DNA of 64,000 nucleotides from Rhea pennata (GCF_028389875.1 NC_084671.1:191001-255000); one strand, 5' to 3'. Positions 1 to 14,016 are shown, counted from the first letter of the stretch. A program made the numbers and translations. The notes: generated by a model from the sequence alone, not told the origin.

Positions 1-3000
1 AGGTTAGAAAACACAAACAAAATGGGCAGGTATGCTTTTAAGGAGTGTCTTTGTTCTTACCATTGCAAAACAAGCTGGATTTAGATTAACAGCCGCTAAT
101 CTAAAGCTAAACCAAGCAAATTATGTGTGGAAAATACTTAGTGCTACAAAAAAGGGAACATAAAATACAGTTTTTATAATGAAAATTCAAGTATAGAAAT
201 AAAAAAAAAAAAAAAGAAAAAAAAGCAGAGAGAGAAATATGCTATATTAGGGGTTCCCAAACTGTGCTACCTGTACCAGTAAGGTTGATTTGTATAACAA
301 ATGGTGAGACAAAGTGACCTGGAAAAATAAAGTCTAGTCTGTTCCCTTTTCCCGTAAGCAAACATTGCCAAAATAGCCAAAAGCTTTCTCCTTCACATAC
401 ATGCAGGTCAACACAGGGGCATGCGTTGCAATGCCTACTACTATCACATAACAGAAGATGACTGAGGATGTACAAGCCTTGAGTAGATTCAGAAGAAATT
501 GCTGCTGCCATCACCACAATATAATACAATTCTCATTGTAAAGGAAGTAGCTGGACAAACTGAGCTTGGAAATGGACAGGATATTAGAGGTCTGTAGTAA
601 GACTTTAACTCCTTCAACTATTTGGGGGGAGAGTACTCATTTGGGGTTTTTGTTTCTTAATCGCTAAAATCACATTGTAAACTTGAGCCTTGTAAATCAG
701 TGTCATTATAAATCAAATTCTGCTTATTTTACTCATGTAACTGGATTTACATGCTGGACTTCAGCAGGGTATTTTGGGAAGTGATGTGAGCAACACTGAA
801 GCTTAAAGGAAAAAAAGAGCAGTCTTCCACAGATGTGGATTTGTGATGCAGCCTCTCCGGGTATTGTAGCTGTTGGCCTTGAAGACTTCCTTCATTATGA
901 GAAATATCCTCTGATTGTAGAAACACAGGCTTAATCTTATTGTGTACTTCACCTTTGATGACTATAAACCAAGAATAAACATCGTCCTGCATGTTTCCTC
1001 TGCAGAAGGAGATGGCTCCTTAACAGAAAACTCCCTTCATTGTGTTATGCTTAAAACAAAACAAAAACATACATACGGCCTCTGGAAAGAAGATTTAAAA
1101 TCTGTTCTATTTATAATCTGCATAATTGTTTTCCAACAAATTTAAACCCAAAGTTGGATTTAAAATCAATTTTATTGTCAGTTGATATTTTCCAGACAAA
1201 GGAATTAGAGTGAGATATCCTGAAAAGTCCGATGCTCTGAAGAGTTTTGGTCTTTGAATTCTATTCCTTGAAGCCATTAGCAGGCTGGTCAAAACCAAGG
1301 TTCTTACTCTCTTTGAGAGAAAAATCAAGCATTTGATTAGGTGGTCAACCAAGCATTTCTTCTGCTTTCTTGTGCCAGTTATACCCAGCTACTATCCTTT
1401 AACATAACACTTAATTTTATTAACAGATGGGAAACAGAGAAATATTTCCTTATTCTGTAAAACAAAACAAAACAACCAACCCCTCCCAACACTAAAATAA
1501 TTGTTTAGATCTCTGTCCTGAATAACCATGTAGATTAAAAAAGTCTGGTGCTTGTTCGCCTCTCAATGCCTATTTCCCTTTTCCTTGCAAATTTACTGCT
1601 CGAGAAATGAGCAGTAGTACATTTTGGGAATGGATTGGTGATGGCAAGTGGGGTTTCAAACAATGAAACTGACCCACATGCAGGCAGGAGCCAAACACCA
1701 GCTTCTCAGTGATCAGAGGAACAGCAGGGCCCAAACTGCAGCTCACAACATGCACCATTACCATGAGATGGCAGAGTTTAGTAGTAAACTAGTAAGCAAA
1801 AGCAAAATCAGTTCTTGAGTCTGTCATGCAAGAATTGCAGCATTTGAGCTTACAGTCGTAAGACAACTACTTACTCACATGTACTTCCCAACTCCCCATG
1901 AGAAACCACTTTTTCTCTCTTACAGGACTATTCCTGTAACTCTGATGTCTGCCCCGAAGAAAGAAAACACATTAAAAGGCAATCAATCATCCAGCGTTAA
2001 CAAAGACAATAACAGAAGTCTAATTCTAGGCTAAAGCCTAACTTTAGACTGATGGTCTAAGCTTCAGCTTTGGCTGAGAAGCAACTACTGTTGTGTGGTA
2101 CAGGAAGTGCAAGATATGCTAAGGAGTGAAGCATCCTCTTGCTCCTCAACAATCCTGGACTTGTTTGACAGTGAAGTAATCCTCCCAGCACATTGTAAGG
2201 TACAGCACTGTGAAAGACTTCCAAAACCTTTCCAGGGAGAAGGGCTGGTTTACAAACAATTACAGCAACTGCCTTCATCCCTGACTCATCACTTCTGCAG
2301 GACGAAGAACACAGTGCTACATGGGGCCCGACACTAACCCTTCATTCCAGAGAGCTGTGGCTAAAATTAGCCTTGTCCAACTGACAAGTACCTAGAAACA
2401 AGCCTAATTTCACACAGGGCCCTGCATCTCCTCTATTAAAATTGTTACTAGTCATTGCTGCTTGACTCTTGTATTGCAACAGGAGTGGAGAAGCCTGCTT
2501 CTTTCACAAAACAGAGATGCTACAAAGAAACTGGTGCTTCCTGACGCCAAAAAGTAGGACATCTCATAAATACTGGAAGAGCTCTCTTTATATCCAAGCT
2601 TTGAGAGCTGTGCATTCTCGAACCTTCTGCACCTGCTCCTCTAACCACAAACGCATCTAGCACCTCTGCTCTAATCAAGGCTTGCATAAGTGATGAGCTC
2701 GAATTAACAGAAGAAACTGAGTCCTAAAAACCAGAGCAAAGTATCATACGAACAAAGAGGACCTCTGGACTCCACCAGTATATTTTAATGCACACAGTAA
2801 TGCTGACAACATCCATGCCCCCTATTGAAAAGAAAATTAAGCATCATCACAGACTAAAAAAAGAACCTTTAAAATAAATACAGAAGCGGTCAGACCTGCC
2901 ATTGCAGTCAGCATGATGTCAAGAACAAGCTCACATAGCCTAGGTTCAGCTTCCCTAGCTGGACCCTTGGCAGGCTGTTGTACTTGAGCTTGTTGCACAG

Positions 3001-3820
3001 GCACGCCATAAAGCTCTTGTGCTCCGAGGAAGCCACAGGACCCTTTTCGCTTAGCTCTTTCGCATATGGACAGGACACAGACTAGATGCTATCCCCTCAC
3101 AGAAATGAGATTTTATGGTCTACTTATCCTAAATCCCCCAGTGTTAATCCTGTTAATCCTCCCAAAAGTGACTGTAGCTCATCTTTTTAGTATTTTATCG
3201 CTGCCTCCCTCCCCATGCCAAAAGTTTTTCATTCCTTATATCCAGAGAAGGAATAAAATGTTTGTAACAGATGCTTCCACCGTCACCATTTTCTGACTGA
3301 GTTTAAGCAATCTCCTGGCTTAAATTTAAGATGCCAGGAAGATAGAAAGATGTCTTTCTTTCCTGAAAAGCATCATGTGCTTCTTTTCAAAAGTAAGATT
3401 CTTCTGACACTCCAAATGGTCAATCCTGCTGCTTTACACAGCCTTACAGCAATCTCTAAATCTTGCCTGCTAAAAGATACAATAGGGACAGAACTGAAAC
3501 AGTCACACAGCAGATGAATTCCTTCCAATTATCTTAAGAACAACTAAAATAGAAAAACTTTGAAGCAATTATAAATTTCTTACATCATAAAAACTAGCCA
3601 AATACTAACCAACTGGGTTTACAAATATCCTTGCCCTTTGAATATCCTATTCTGCAACTTCTAACTAGAGATTTCCTTCCTATAGCTTTCCTTGCATTTT
3701 CTTGTAAAGCTTCTGGTCTCACCCACCATTAGGAACAGGTTAATGGAGGCACAGTACCTCTTGTGGAAACACTGGCAGGATGTGGTAACTGGGTGGCATC
3801 TGAAGGTAAGACATTACAGC

Positions 3821-3940
3821 ATGGCTGAGGTTGGAAAGCACCTCTGTAGCTCATCTGGTCCCACACTCCCTGCTCAAGCAGGGTCAGCTACAGCAAGCTG
3901 CTCAGCACCATGTTCAGTCACATTTTGGCTGTCTGGAAAA
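3821..3940 (-). repeat. CR1 retrotransposon 3' fragment
   Basis: Read on the minus strand, the segment ends with the CR1 tail: an old version of the CCCTGCTTGAGCAGGG hairpin, then a diverged form of the GATGAGCTACAGAGGTGC block, then CCAACCTC. It is much diverged, so it is an old insertion. Orientation is minus because the tail points to lower coordinates. Confidence 0.7.
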
Positions 3941-4834
3941 TAATTTACTTATTTTTTGGAAAACCAAGCAACATAATGCATGTATACTGACACAAGTTAC
4001 GATTCCACACTTGTATCTCCTTATAAGCTATTCTCATTTGTTCTTCTGTTACTGTTTGGTAACTTACTGCTTATATGGGCAAATACTAGTTCAGACATCT
4101 GCTGGGAATGCGTGATGAATATTCAGTCACCTGTGACCTAAGGGAAGCATCTTGAGCAATCGTTCAGAACAGAACTCCCCGTGACATTAGGAAAAGGAAT
4201 CCACCCACAACTTCCCTTTAATCAAAAGGAGAAACACCCATTCATGTCTACCATCCACTTCTTAGTGTCCTAGTGCTAGTGATGCATTGCTCATATTTTC
4301 CAGTCATAATCCACAAAAACATAATGCTGTAGCTGTAATTGTCCTTAGCCACTCCACCTCACAGGTGCACATCAATCAGCAAACCCCACCTGGACAATCA
4401 CAATAGCAAACTGTTCCCCTTAAATCTTACTTGCCCACAGTCTTCTGCCGAGAGCTAGAAGAAAGTTTCCAGATTACCTCTATTAATTATGTGACAGTTC
4501 CTTGGATGATCTAATTATCTACTTCTGAGGAGGAGGCAACCACCTGTTGTGATGAGACAGATCACTGAAGATAAAAACAACCACTCCTTCTACAGAAGAA
4601 GCACACAGCTATATGCTTGCTTGCTCTCTCTGCCATCAGTCTAAGACAGAAGGCTGATCTGAGTAGTAGAAGAAGCCAGCTTGTAGCAAGTGGCACAGCT
4701 ATGCTGCTTGAACTTTTATGCAAAAACACACAAAACTATCACATGAACACATATAGGGAAAAATTAATTTATTAGTATTATTAGTAATAATGTAGACCTA
4801 AGAAGCAGTCAGCAGTGATGCAACAAAAATAATT

Positions 4835-4890
4835 TTGACACTAAACCAACCAGCTTGGACACTCAACCAACCATCTTGGACACTCGAAGG
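4835..4890 (+). repeat. Short minisatellite, about 21-bp unit, 2.5 copies
   Basis: Three consecutive units begin with TTGACAC or TTGGACAC. The first two continue with an AACCAACCA core (4835-4854 and 4855-4875), and the third is cut short after TTGGACACTCGA. The copies are imperfect. No function can be assigned. Confidence 0.6.
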
Positions 4891-6686
4891 CTTACAGTCA
4901 AGGCCACAGACACCACTAAATGAGTCTGCAGAAGTTATTCTCGCTACAGAAGAACCCATAATCCTAATTTAAGAGCAACTTATTGCCCTGGGACTTGCAG
5001 CACCACTGTAACCACATTCAGTACACAAATAAACCACTTCAAGAACCTGTTTTTTAGTGGCATATAAAAACCATGACATTGCCCACATTCATTACTCTTT
5101 GCAATAATGTTATTATGCTAAAAGTAGGACACTGGAGAAAAAAATCCATTCCTATTTCACAGCCCTGTGAATGAAGCCCTGGCTATGCAAAAAAAAAAAA
5201 AAAAAAAAAAAAGTTGAAGTTTGTTTCTCCTGGACTGTAATACTGACACAGACTTACATTCTGTATTTGTATTACCTCCCTAAAATCTTGATATTTTCAG
5301 AAAAGGTACATAAGCGTAAAGTACTACAATCACTATACTATGAGCATATCTGTTCCTTAACATGTGCCGTGATGGTACGAATCAGAGAATTGGCATTATC
5401 TTAGCATATATATTTCTGCATAGAACAGTATGATGCACAGACTGTTTCTAGGCTTAAAGTAAGTGTGCCACTTTTGTGTCCCCCCTATATGCAGCAATAT
5501 ACCTAAAACTAACATCTAATAACAGACATCCAGTTCTGACATGTCAATGACCCTGGAGCAAAAAATACCACTGTTAAGTCTTTGGCTGTTGTGGTGCAAA
5601 AGTCAGTCATTAAGCTTCTTATGCCTGCTTCTTTACTTCTAATCTAGTAACAACATATCGTATCATAGATTTTACATCTGTAGACTTAAAAAAAAAAAAA
5701 AAAGTCACCCCACACAAACAAAACAAAAAACACCAAAAATCCCAGTCCAATTGCCCATTTTGTTTCATTAGCATATGCTCTGTGCACTATTCCTGCAGTG
5801 TTATCTCTAGAATTAACCATTAGTAAGCTCATGCCAGTTAAAAAGCTTTAAAAATTATTCTTGCTGAGTAATCTCACAGCTACTGCTCAATTAGGAACTG
5901 TCAATGTACTGACTGCATAGCAGTCAAATGTGAAGTTTAGTGTTTAAAATTAACAAATCTTCCATATTATCATGATGGATTTATGATGGATATTACACAC
6001 CATTTACTTGCAAATCTTTCAGGATCAGTACTAACTGGACAGCACACATTGTAAGCAGAAGAATAAATCAGATACATGCACCAGATCCTTAAATATGATT
6101 TCTTACACTGTACTCCTATCCTTCCATTAAGCATTAAATCATAACACTGAAGTTAGTTTAACTCTGTACACTCAGCACACTATATTTCTACTGAAAGCTG
6201 GTCCTTAAAACAGCTGTCAATCATATAGCCAGCTATCTCACAGTGATATTCCTCTGACAGGCATGTCAAGACCCCAGAAATGCTATATGAATGTAGCAAC
6301 ACAATATTAATCAAAACTAAGAAAAAAAACTACAATAAAAAAATCAGAATACAAAAGATCCCTTTAAATCTGAGCAACATTTAATTGAGAAAAAGCAGTA
6401 GAAACAACACCTGATTCTTTTTCCACACATTCTTAATCATGTCTTTTTTTAAAAAAAAAAGGGAACATACTAGAACAATACAACCAAGACTGTATTTTGT
6501 ATGGATATACAGAACACTTGACTGCCAGATGGTACCTGCACTACAATCAGTGCTCTAGTGCTGTTACTCCTGCCACCAGGTGTTTCTAACTCACACACAT
6601 AGTACCATTCCTATGAACTACAGTTTGGTTGGAGGGTGGGAACAACTTGGTCCCTGAATTAGAAGAAATTTTATGTTCCTTTGAAC

Positions 6687-6692
6687 TTTAAT
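6687..6692 (-). promoter_or_regulatory. Candidate poly(A) signal ATTAAA of the GGT-like pseudogene
   Basis: On the minus strand ATTAAA occurs about 80 nt beyond the TAG stop of exon 11. This is the closest common poly(A) hexamer variant downstream of the stop. The hexamer is common in AT-rich DNA, so the call is weak. Confidence 0.25.
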
Positions 6693-6771
6693 TACAATTT
6701 AGTATTCATGTCATCAGTGTACCTACACATGAAAATTAATGCTGCAACATTACATACATGTTCATTTCAGA

Positions 6772-7016
6772 CTAGTATCCCATTGCGCAGCCATCTCCTC
6801 GGGGGTCAGATCCTGCCCACAGAACACTCTGCAAGTGCTTGGAGGACAAAGAGCCCCAAGATTGCCACCAGTCCCCTTTAGTGATAATCTGTCCACGACC
6901 AAATAGGCTCCTGTTGTGCCCACTGATAGGCCACCGGCTCCAGTGACCTCTGGCTCTCAAGTCTTCTGCAACAGCTCGTGAAATACCGTCTTCAAGTGAC
7001 AGATGCCACCTGCCCT
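6772..7016 (-). pseudogene. GGT-like exon 11 with stop codon
   Basis: The exon starts after TTATGCAG. It encodes GRWHLSLEDGISRAVAEDL, RARGHWSRWPISGHNRS, LFGRGQIITKG, and finally VLWAGSDPRGDGCAMGY with a TAG stop at 6772-6774. This is the conserved C-terminus (FGRGQII and GGSDPRADG in relatives). Frame and acceptor are intact. Confidence 0.8.
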
Positions 7017-7979
7017 CTGCATAAGAAGAGAGTGCTCAGTAACAGCTGAGTCAAGAACAATACACTCTGGAATAATTAGTAGGAACTGAATTAAAGCATC
7101 ATTCCCACTGAATCAAACCACAAAGGCTTCAGTAGGAATAGAATTTGGTTCAGGTGCTAGTTCTGAAAGGGAGATCTATCAGGAAGAGGGCTATCACATT
7201 TTAAGTCAGAAAATGAAGTAGGACAGCTTCCTTCTTTTACACATCTTCACAGCAGATAACAAGCAGTCCAGTCTCTGCACTCTCCAAGCACAAAGACAGA
7301 TGAAACAAAAAAAAAATGTCACTCCCTCTCTCCTCCCCAAAAGGCCTGTCTGTGAGCAAACTCCAGTCATGTCAAAAACAACATTTGCCTTTCAGGTAAA
7401 TGACCTCTGGGATTGTTTTTTGTATTATGCTCCAACAAATCCCAAGATGTTATCAGTTATATTCTGCCCTGAGGCGAAGTCACAAGGCTTACTACTGTGC
7501 CAACTGAGAGCTACTCAGGTGCAACAGGCTGAAGAAATGTTCGAACGTGTCTTGTGGAACCACTGTGATTACAAAGACATTACAAAGCTTTTTATATGCA
7601 GACTTCATAAGAGGGATGCCGATTAATCTAGCATACGAATTATGTGCAATGAATATATAAATATGTGTATGCGTGTGCACATATCTATATCTATAAAGAC
7701 TATCACATGAATGAAATTCCATTCCACCTCACAGAAAAATTGTCTTATTTCAGATTATGCTCTAGCAAGCAAAATGCTCCTTTACTTTTACCAGTAGGCC
7801 TGGAAAACAGCAGGTAAGTACCTTAATATAGAACCACCTGTTCTCCATGACATACACACATGCTGCTGAGAATTGGTGGTTGCATGGTGCTCACAATCAC
7901 TTCTGTCACTACATCTGTACCATGATTGGGAACTCCTGGCCTAATAATTTACTATGCAAGCAATAAATTAAGATCATAT

Positions 7980-8064
7980 CTTCCTTGGAATAGCTCAAGC
8001 AAAACCGGGCTGCATCTAAGGCTTGTTGAGGATTCATCCCGAACTCCAACATATTTAGTAGCAC
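7980..8064 (-). pseudogene. GGT-like exon 10, defective donor
   Basis: After CTTTTTAAAG the exon encodes VLLNMLEFGMNPQQALDAAR and then FCLSYSKE. It continues directly from the GHVQ end of exon 9. Phase 1 at GAAG would match exon 11, which opens with AG. The bases following GAAG are ATATGA instead of GTATGA, so the donor has A in place of G at its first base. Confidence 0.75.
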
Positions 8065-9254
8065 CTTTAAAAAGAGTAAGCACAGTTCTACAATAAGGTA
8101 GGCTGTGTATAATCTCATGAAATATTTTTGACTCTGAAATATCTGACCATGAATTTGAACATTTGAGAATTGGTCCATTTGAGTATTTTTGACCCTTTAC
8201 AGGAAGGCTTCTGATTTGCAAACAAGTTATCTTTGTGAAAACTATTTTAAATTCTACTTTAGAGGCCTCATATATTTTTTTTCTTTTGCAGAAGTTTAAT
8301 GCAGAATTATTGTTTACAAAGTCAAGGCCTTGTCAATAACTGGAAAAAGAGGCTGAAGAAGCAGAAATTTGCTCCTATGTCCTATACCGTCCTATTCTTG
8401 ATTCTCTATGCTTTAATGAAAATACAGTTCTGGACTCTAGAGGAAAGGCAACGCCCATGTAAGACACAACAGGAGTTATAGAAGAAAAGGGATTTTCCTG
8501 CAGCCCCTCAAAGCATCATAAAGGGAAGGAAACAGGAACCAGATTACTGTAATGAGCAAGACAGATGTACAAAGAGCATATTAAGTTTAATCCAGCTCTT
8601 CACCATATCTGCTTTGGCTATTTTTTTTAAACTATTTGCAAGCCTATATTACCTCCCATCTTCTATCAGTAGGGACTATCAATAGACACATTAAACTGAA
8701 GAGAGATGACTGCAGCTAAAGAGAGTGTAAAGAGTAACAGAAATGGTTATAGCCTCATTTTGCATTCTCTGATGAAGGAATCCAATTCTTCAGACAGCTC
8801 TGGTGCATCATCCTCTCATCCTTCTTTCTTATGTTTTCTGTGCATCACTAACACATTCCACAGCAGTAACCAAACAGAACAGAAAAACACATTTCCTCCA
8901 CAAATTTCCCTTTGGGAAAAGCTAGAGCTATGGAAACAAAATCTGTTTCCACAAATATTCTGCAACTGCTATTTTATATTTACCAATAAGAGGATTCAGT
9001 ACCTCTTTTTTTAATACTAAAAAATAAGTAAATACACCAGCAAACACATGCCAATTTATCAAGCAACAATACACAAAGATCAAGGTAGGAGGGCTCAGTG
9101 TGACTGCAGGTTTCTACAGCCTGCACAGAGAGTTCTGCAATAATGGACTCTCCAGAGCAAAAGCTGTGAAACCTTCCATCTGTCAAGAAATGGTCAAAAA
9201 AAAAAAAAAAAAAACCAACAAAAAAAAAAAACAAAACAAAACATCAAATGTTAC

Positions 9255-9420
9255 CTGCACATGTCCTTGGGGTTGCATGAACCCTCCCATCACTCCGAAG
9301 GAGCACAGGAGTTCCTCACTGTCTGCAGCAGTAGCTAGGGCAGCAATGATAGTGTGATATGGACGTTTCCCTGGTGCAAGGCAGTTTAGACGGCTGCTAG
9401 AGAGGGAAAAGTTAGCTCCC
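9255..9420 (-). pseudogene. GGT-like exon 9
   Basis: The exon encodes [20 protein letters not shown], then [24 protein letters not shown] and MQPQGHVQ, and ends CAG|GTAACA in phase 0. Two acceptors lie 5 bases apart: CCAG before AATAG, and AATAG itself. Only the second keeps the frame with the exon 8 donor used here. The other would restore the family's NRGANF wording but needs a different exon 8 end. Confidence 0.75.
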
Positions 9421-11323
9421 CTATTCTGGATTAAAAAAAAAAAAGGAAAAAAAAAAGAATAAAAAAAAAGTAATATACCTTATATAACAAGACTGATGAG
9501 ACTGTTAAATATCTATCTGGTTGAAAAAACAGAGTTTACAGCAATTGTGCATGACAGTCACCAAGACCGATCTGATCAGCTAGTCTGCGATTATGACATC
9601 TGAGATGGCACATGGTGTCCCTGACTGTACAGAGAAGTGGGCAAGATTGAGGGCAGCTTGCAAAATGCTCAAAGGGGAAAAATGTGTTTAACTTAAAAAA
9701 AAAAAAAAAAAAAAAGTAGTATTTATACTATTTAACTCTACAGAGTTTAAAAATTGCAGATGAGCTTTGAACATAGTCTTAAGTTTCCTAAAGACAGAAG
9801 GTGTTTGTTTTGATTAGCACATACAAAAGGTTTATATATTACACATACATTTTCATTCATCCTGTACAGAAATTATTTGAGAAATAAGCACAATTGTATG
9901 GCCCATTAAGATGAGACTTTTACATGTACCAACAGGAATTAACTAGCTACTACACAAACAGAGAAATACACACTGCCATTTTCCTTCTTGTAGGAAGTCA
10001 CTTCCTTCACAAAAAGACAGAACTTTATAGACTAAGATAGATTAATTCAGTAATAAAAATTACATTATGCAGAAGTGTCTAAACACTACATCATTAAGTA
10101 ACATACACATTCAAGATGCTATTAAAGGTTATCATTAGCAACTCAATCTTGTTATTTCAGGACTCTGAATAAATGGATGTTGCCAAAGCAATAAATATTT
10201 AGATTATTTTTTTCCTCAAGAACAAAGTTTGAGAACTTGCTGTCTAAGCCAAGCCTTTATTGATCTTTGACAATGACTAGTTGGGTGCAATTTCTGCTGC
10301 ATTTCATATTTTAAAAATATATCCTACTTTTAATCATGTTTGATGAAAAGAGAACCATGCAAACTGCCCTGCTCAGTTTTCCAGCCATCCCTTTATCTGT
10401 GTAAAAGGTGAGCAAATAATAAAAAAGAAGCAGAGGGACATATATAGCAACAGAACATCTCCAAAGAGATGAGTACAGAAACTGAGTGAGACAAGAATTT
10501 CCCCATTGTGAAAAGCACCTAATAGAACAAATCCCATTCTCATATGAATGTTTAACTGGTACAAAGGTTATACAACAGTAATTCAAGAAACATCAGACAT
10601 TTCCACTTTTCCCCCTCCAAATGACATGAACAGCTATAATTTCCAAGCTCACCTGACAAAGGACTTGGCTGGAAAAAACTTCTATTTCTTCCTCTGCCCC
10701 ATAAACATAATTTTCCATGTTATCACCATCAGTGCTTTACAAGGTTCTATACAAACAAGTTACTGAGTGCATAGTTGTCACTGTGATTGCATTGCTGGAG
10801 TAGGCACTTTTAAGTACCTTGAAAGCTATGGAAGACGTTGCTATCTTCCCCTGACTTAAGAAAAGGCTCAACTATGATCACAGCACCTCAAACATAGTTT
10901 TACTGTGTTTATCTAGTTCTGTGCAGATACACGGCTGACCTCCTCAGGCAAATTAAGGTGTACAACAATCTCTCTCTTTGGACTCAGGCACTGAGCCAAC
11001 AATGACATCAGTCAGTCCTCCCTCCTGGAATCTTGCATCCACTACACAAAATAGGAACACATGCAAAAGAGGCTGGAACTCCACCTTTGTTCTGCTCTTG
11101 CGCAAAGAAGGCTTTGTTTTTTTTTTTTTTTGTTTTGTTTGTTTTTTTTTTTTTTTTTAAGTTAATTTCTTTGTCAGACAGAGTTTAACAAGAACAGGGA
11201 CTATACATTAAGAGAATCTAAAAAGTAATCATCCTATCCTGAAAGGAGAGCACAGCTTGGACTCTCTGATTATTTTCCCAATTTGCCTTCACACATACTA
11301 GAACATGCTACATTGGAAAATAC

Positions 11324-11494
11324 ATTCTCGCTTGTAGAGTAAATCCACAGCCATCTGGTACCAGTCCTGTACCAAAGCCCATGTAGTTGCTATTGATGAA
11401 AGAACAGGCATTGCCTTGAGGATCCACAACAGTGAAGTAGACTGTATCTGTTCCTAACAGCAAAACGTTTTCAGAACTAAATTTGTCACTGGCT
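11324..11494 (-). pseudogene. GGT-like exon 8 with the catalytic Thr
   Basis: After GTGTTTCAG the exon encodes [14 protein letters not shown], then [32 protein letters not shown] and [10 protein letters not shown]. The Thr of DTVYF aligns with the autoprocessing nucleophile that begins the small subunit in GGT enzymes. The donor AGAAT|GTATTT is weak because it lacks the usual G at -1, but phase 2 fits the G that opens exon 9. Confidence 0.8.
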
Positions 11495-13186
11495 CTGAAA
11501 CACAGAAAATATTAACATTAGCACACACTGAAAATTTAGCTCAGTTAAAAATAAGCCACTGCACATTTACAAGACATAGTTCACCCCCTTTTCAGAACCA
11601 CCCTACAGGAACCAGAGGGGATATTTATACATACAAACGACAAGAACATGACCCTAATCCATTAACGCTTTATTAAAGCAAAGAGCTGGATTAGTCTAGA
11701 CTCCTTATACTAGTACAAAACTATACAAAAATTAAGGAGCGTTAATCCAAACTGGTAAGTTAAACCATAGTCTGAACTAAACATGATAAAGCAAGTTTCA
11801 GATGGATATTTTAAAATGACAGATGTTATCATATGAAAGATAAAGCACTGGATGGATCCAAAGTCCTCTTATAGCCACATAATGTCTGTATCAATATGGC
11901 ATTTCTGCTTTATAACTAATATTTGGTTAAGTTCAAACACAATCCTGCCAATAAATTTAAGTAAACACACCTATCTAAAATACACAAGAACAGACTAACA
12001 CACACTGGTACTTACACACACATGGGAATTTCTACATGTGCATGAGTAATCACTGTGCTTTTTGAACTTTCATCATTTTCCTTCAGTAAGGTTAGCATTG
12101 TACAAAGTATTTTAAAATTACTTTCAGCTGCTCAAGACATTGCTAAGCATGAATCCCACTGAGTTTGACAGGGCTGCAAACCTCATTAGTCTAAAATTTC
12201 ATTTCTGTCCTTCTAATGCACCAGTGGAACAAAACACTGAATATAATGAACAGTGCTAAAGGCTAGCTGGTAGGGAAGCAGAGCCATGTGCAGGTGTGTG
12301 TTTGGAAGGCGTTACTGCAGTGTTCATCTGTTCTTGAATTCACCTCCCGCTTTCTGCACCACACATTCACAAAAGAGTGCATTCCCTGCTACACTGAATT
12401 CTCAGCTGGAGGTAGAAATTCAGGGCATTGATGTTTGCTATGGAGAAGAGCAGAGCTCTTCAGAGAGCTGCAGCCATCTTCGATAGCTGATAGGGCCTCT
12501 CCTCTCCCCTCTGCCGAAAGGGAAGGGCTCTGCTGGCACTGCATTTATCTGCCTCTGGGTGATATAAGCCAGGACTAAAGAAATCATTAGTTGAAAGAGA
12601 CACAGACACCTACAGATACATGAAGTTTCAATAAATCTGGGTTTTGCTGTAGCTTACATACAGTTCTCTGATCACACTGATTGAGACCAAAAGTTGGATG
12701 CAAATTTTTCTTTTTTTTTTTTCCCCTGTTCCCTGACTACGAAGTAAAATTTTTAGTCTTATTCTTATGCAAAAGAAACATATCAATCAGTCATCATGGG
12801 GTTATTTTTGAAATTGAGTATCTTAAAACATTTTGTTTAAAATTAGTTTAAGACATTGGCATACCTCTTCTAGTTCTATATTTCTGGTTTAAAATGTGTA
12901 GACTGTTTCTAATAAGATTTTGCTTGCTTTCTACTATTGCCTTTCATCTTTTAGACAATGTTTTTGAAAGTAAAATGGTATACATGGGTTAATAATGAAC
13001 ACACATTTTTGAGCCAAAAAATTTAACAGAGGCAGACATATTTCAAACTAAGTAATTCTGTAGGAAGTCTAAAGACCATTGAATGTAAAGAAATAAATGA
13101 GAATCTCCAGTAACTGAGCTCCTCCTAATATTACCGTTAATGTTGCATGCCCAATCCTTGAACACAAGCAAGGAAAGAAGAAATAC

Positions 13187-13358
13187 CTTTGTAAATTTAT
13201 TAGTTGAGAACGCTCTTTAACATAGGTTTTGGACAAAAGCGGTTTTGTAGGTATCAGAACTTTATCAGGGTCTGCACAGAATGAGAAAGCATCAGTGAAG
13301 CTGAGTTTCATGGCCTCAGTCAGCACGTGCAAGTAGTCAGCTCTATTATGACCCATGA
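13187..13358 (-). pseudogene. GGT-like exon 7
   Basis: The exon begins after CTTTCAG with TC, completing a Val codon from exon 6. It encodes MGHNRADYLHVLTEAMKL, SFTDAFSFCADPDKV and PLLSKTYVKERSQLI, and ends CAAAG|GTATTT in phase 2. No lesion was seen. Confidence 0.8.
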
Positions 13359-13928
13359 CTGAAAGCAGCAACAACAAAAAGACAATTGTATTAGACTTAC
13401 CAGACATCTTTTAAAACTTCCAGCATTACTGCATAAAGAATACTGTGCACAGACATTATTCAAAAAATTTACTGAAGGTATTGATTCAGTCATATTGTTC
13501 ACAGCATAGGACATACAGTAGATAATAATTAAGAATTTTGAAAAGGTTGTATACAAAAAGGCTGTTTATATAAGGTTGTTTTTAAAAATTAGTTAAATCA
13601 TATTAGAGATTTTCTTAGAAGCTTATACTGTAATTTACAAAATAGAGCATTTTCAACATAAAAATGAGATGTCTTTCATACTAAAAAGACCTCTCTCCAA
13701 TAATGCTTTACTATGCGTTATATTAAAAAGCCTATCCATTGTACAGTTTATTTAAATCAAAGTCATGCCTTCTGACTGGGCTTTTACAAAGATTTTCCTC
13801 AGAACTGGAAATCTGTAAAGAGTTTTTACAGATTAATTCTTCTGTGTCTGAACCACACTTTCAGAAATGGTCAGACTTGAAAAACAAACGCATACCATCA
13901 AAACTCATGACCGGACAAAAAGCCATAC

Positions 13929-14016
13929 CTTTAACATCAAAATTTTCCAAAATGTTTAGGGCCATCAAAGCTGTGATTCCTTGTCCATTTGGAGGTATTT
14001 CCCAAACACTCATACC
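13929..14016 (-). pseudogene. GGT-like exon 6
   Basis: The exon starts after TTCTGTAG and encodes [18 protein letters not shown] and then [11 protein letters not shown]. It ends AAAG|GTATGG in phase 1. The PPNGQG block is a hallmark of the family. Both splice signals and the frame are intact. Confidence 0.8.

Larger units (their letters stand above)
1..6686. other. 3' flank of the GGT-like pseudogene, no gene recognised
   Basis: This AT-rich stretch carries only short open frames on both strands. None of them shows a domain I recognise or a good pair of splice signals. It contains homopolymer tracts (A-runs near 200-225, 5190-5212 and 5689-5703), one CR1 fragment and one small minisatellite, which are listed separately. 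It may include 3' untranslated sequence of the minus-strand pseudogene and intergenic DNA; nothing marks the boundary. Confidence 0.5.

Noticed and set aside
245-275. GGGGTTCCCAAACTGTG, similar to ends of hAT/Charlie DNA transposons; a related phrase occurs near 7920-7940
   Set aside because: Only about 17 bases agree and no second terminal repeat or target duplication was found.
7300-7626. A 108-codon plus-strand frame in intron 10 of the GGT-like pseudogene
   Set aside because: It has no recognisable domain, promoter or splice context and an ordinary composition for intron DNA; probably chance.
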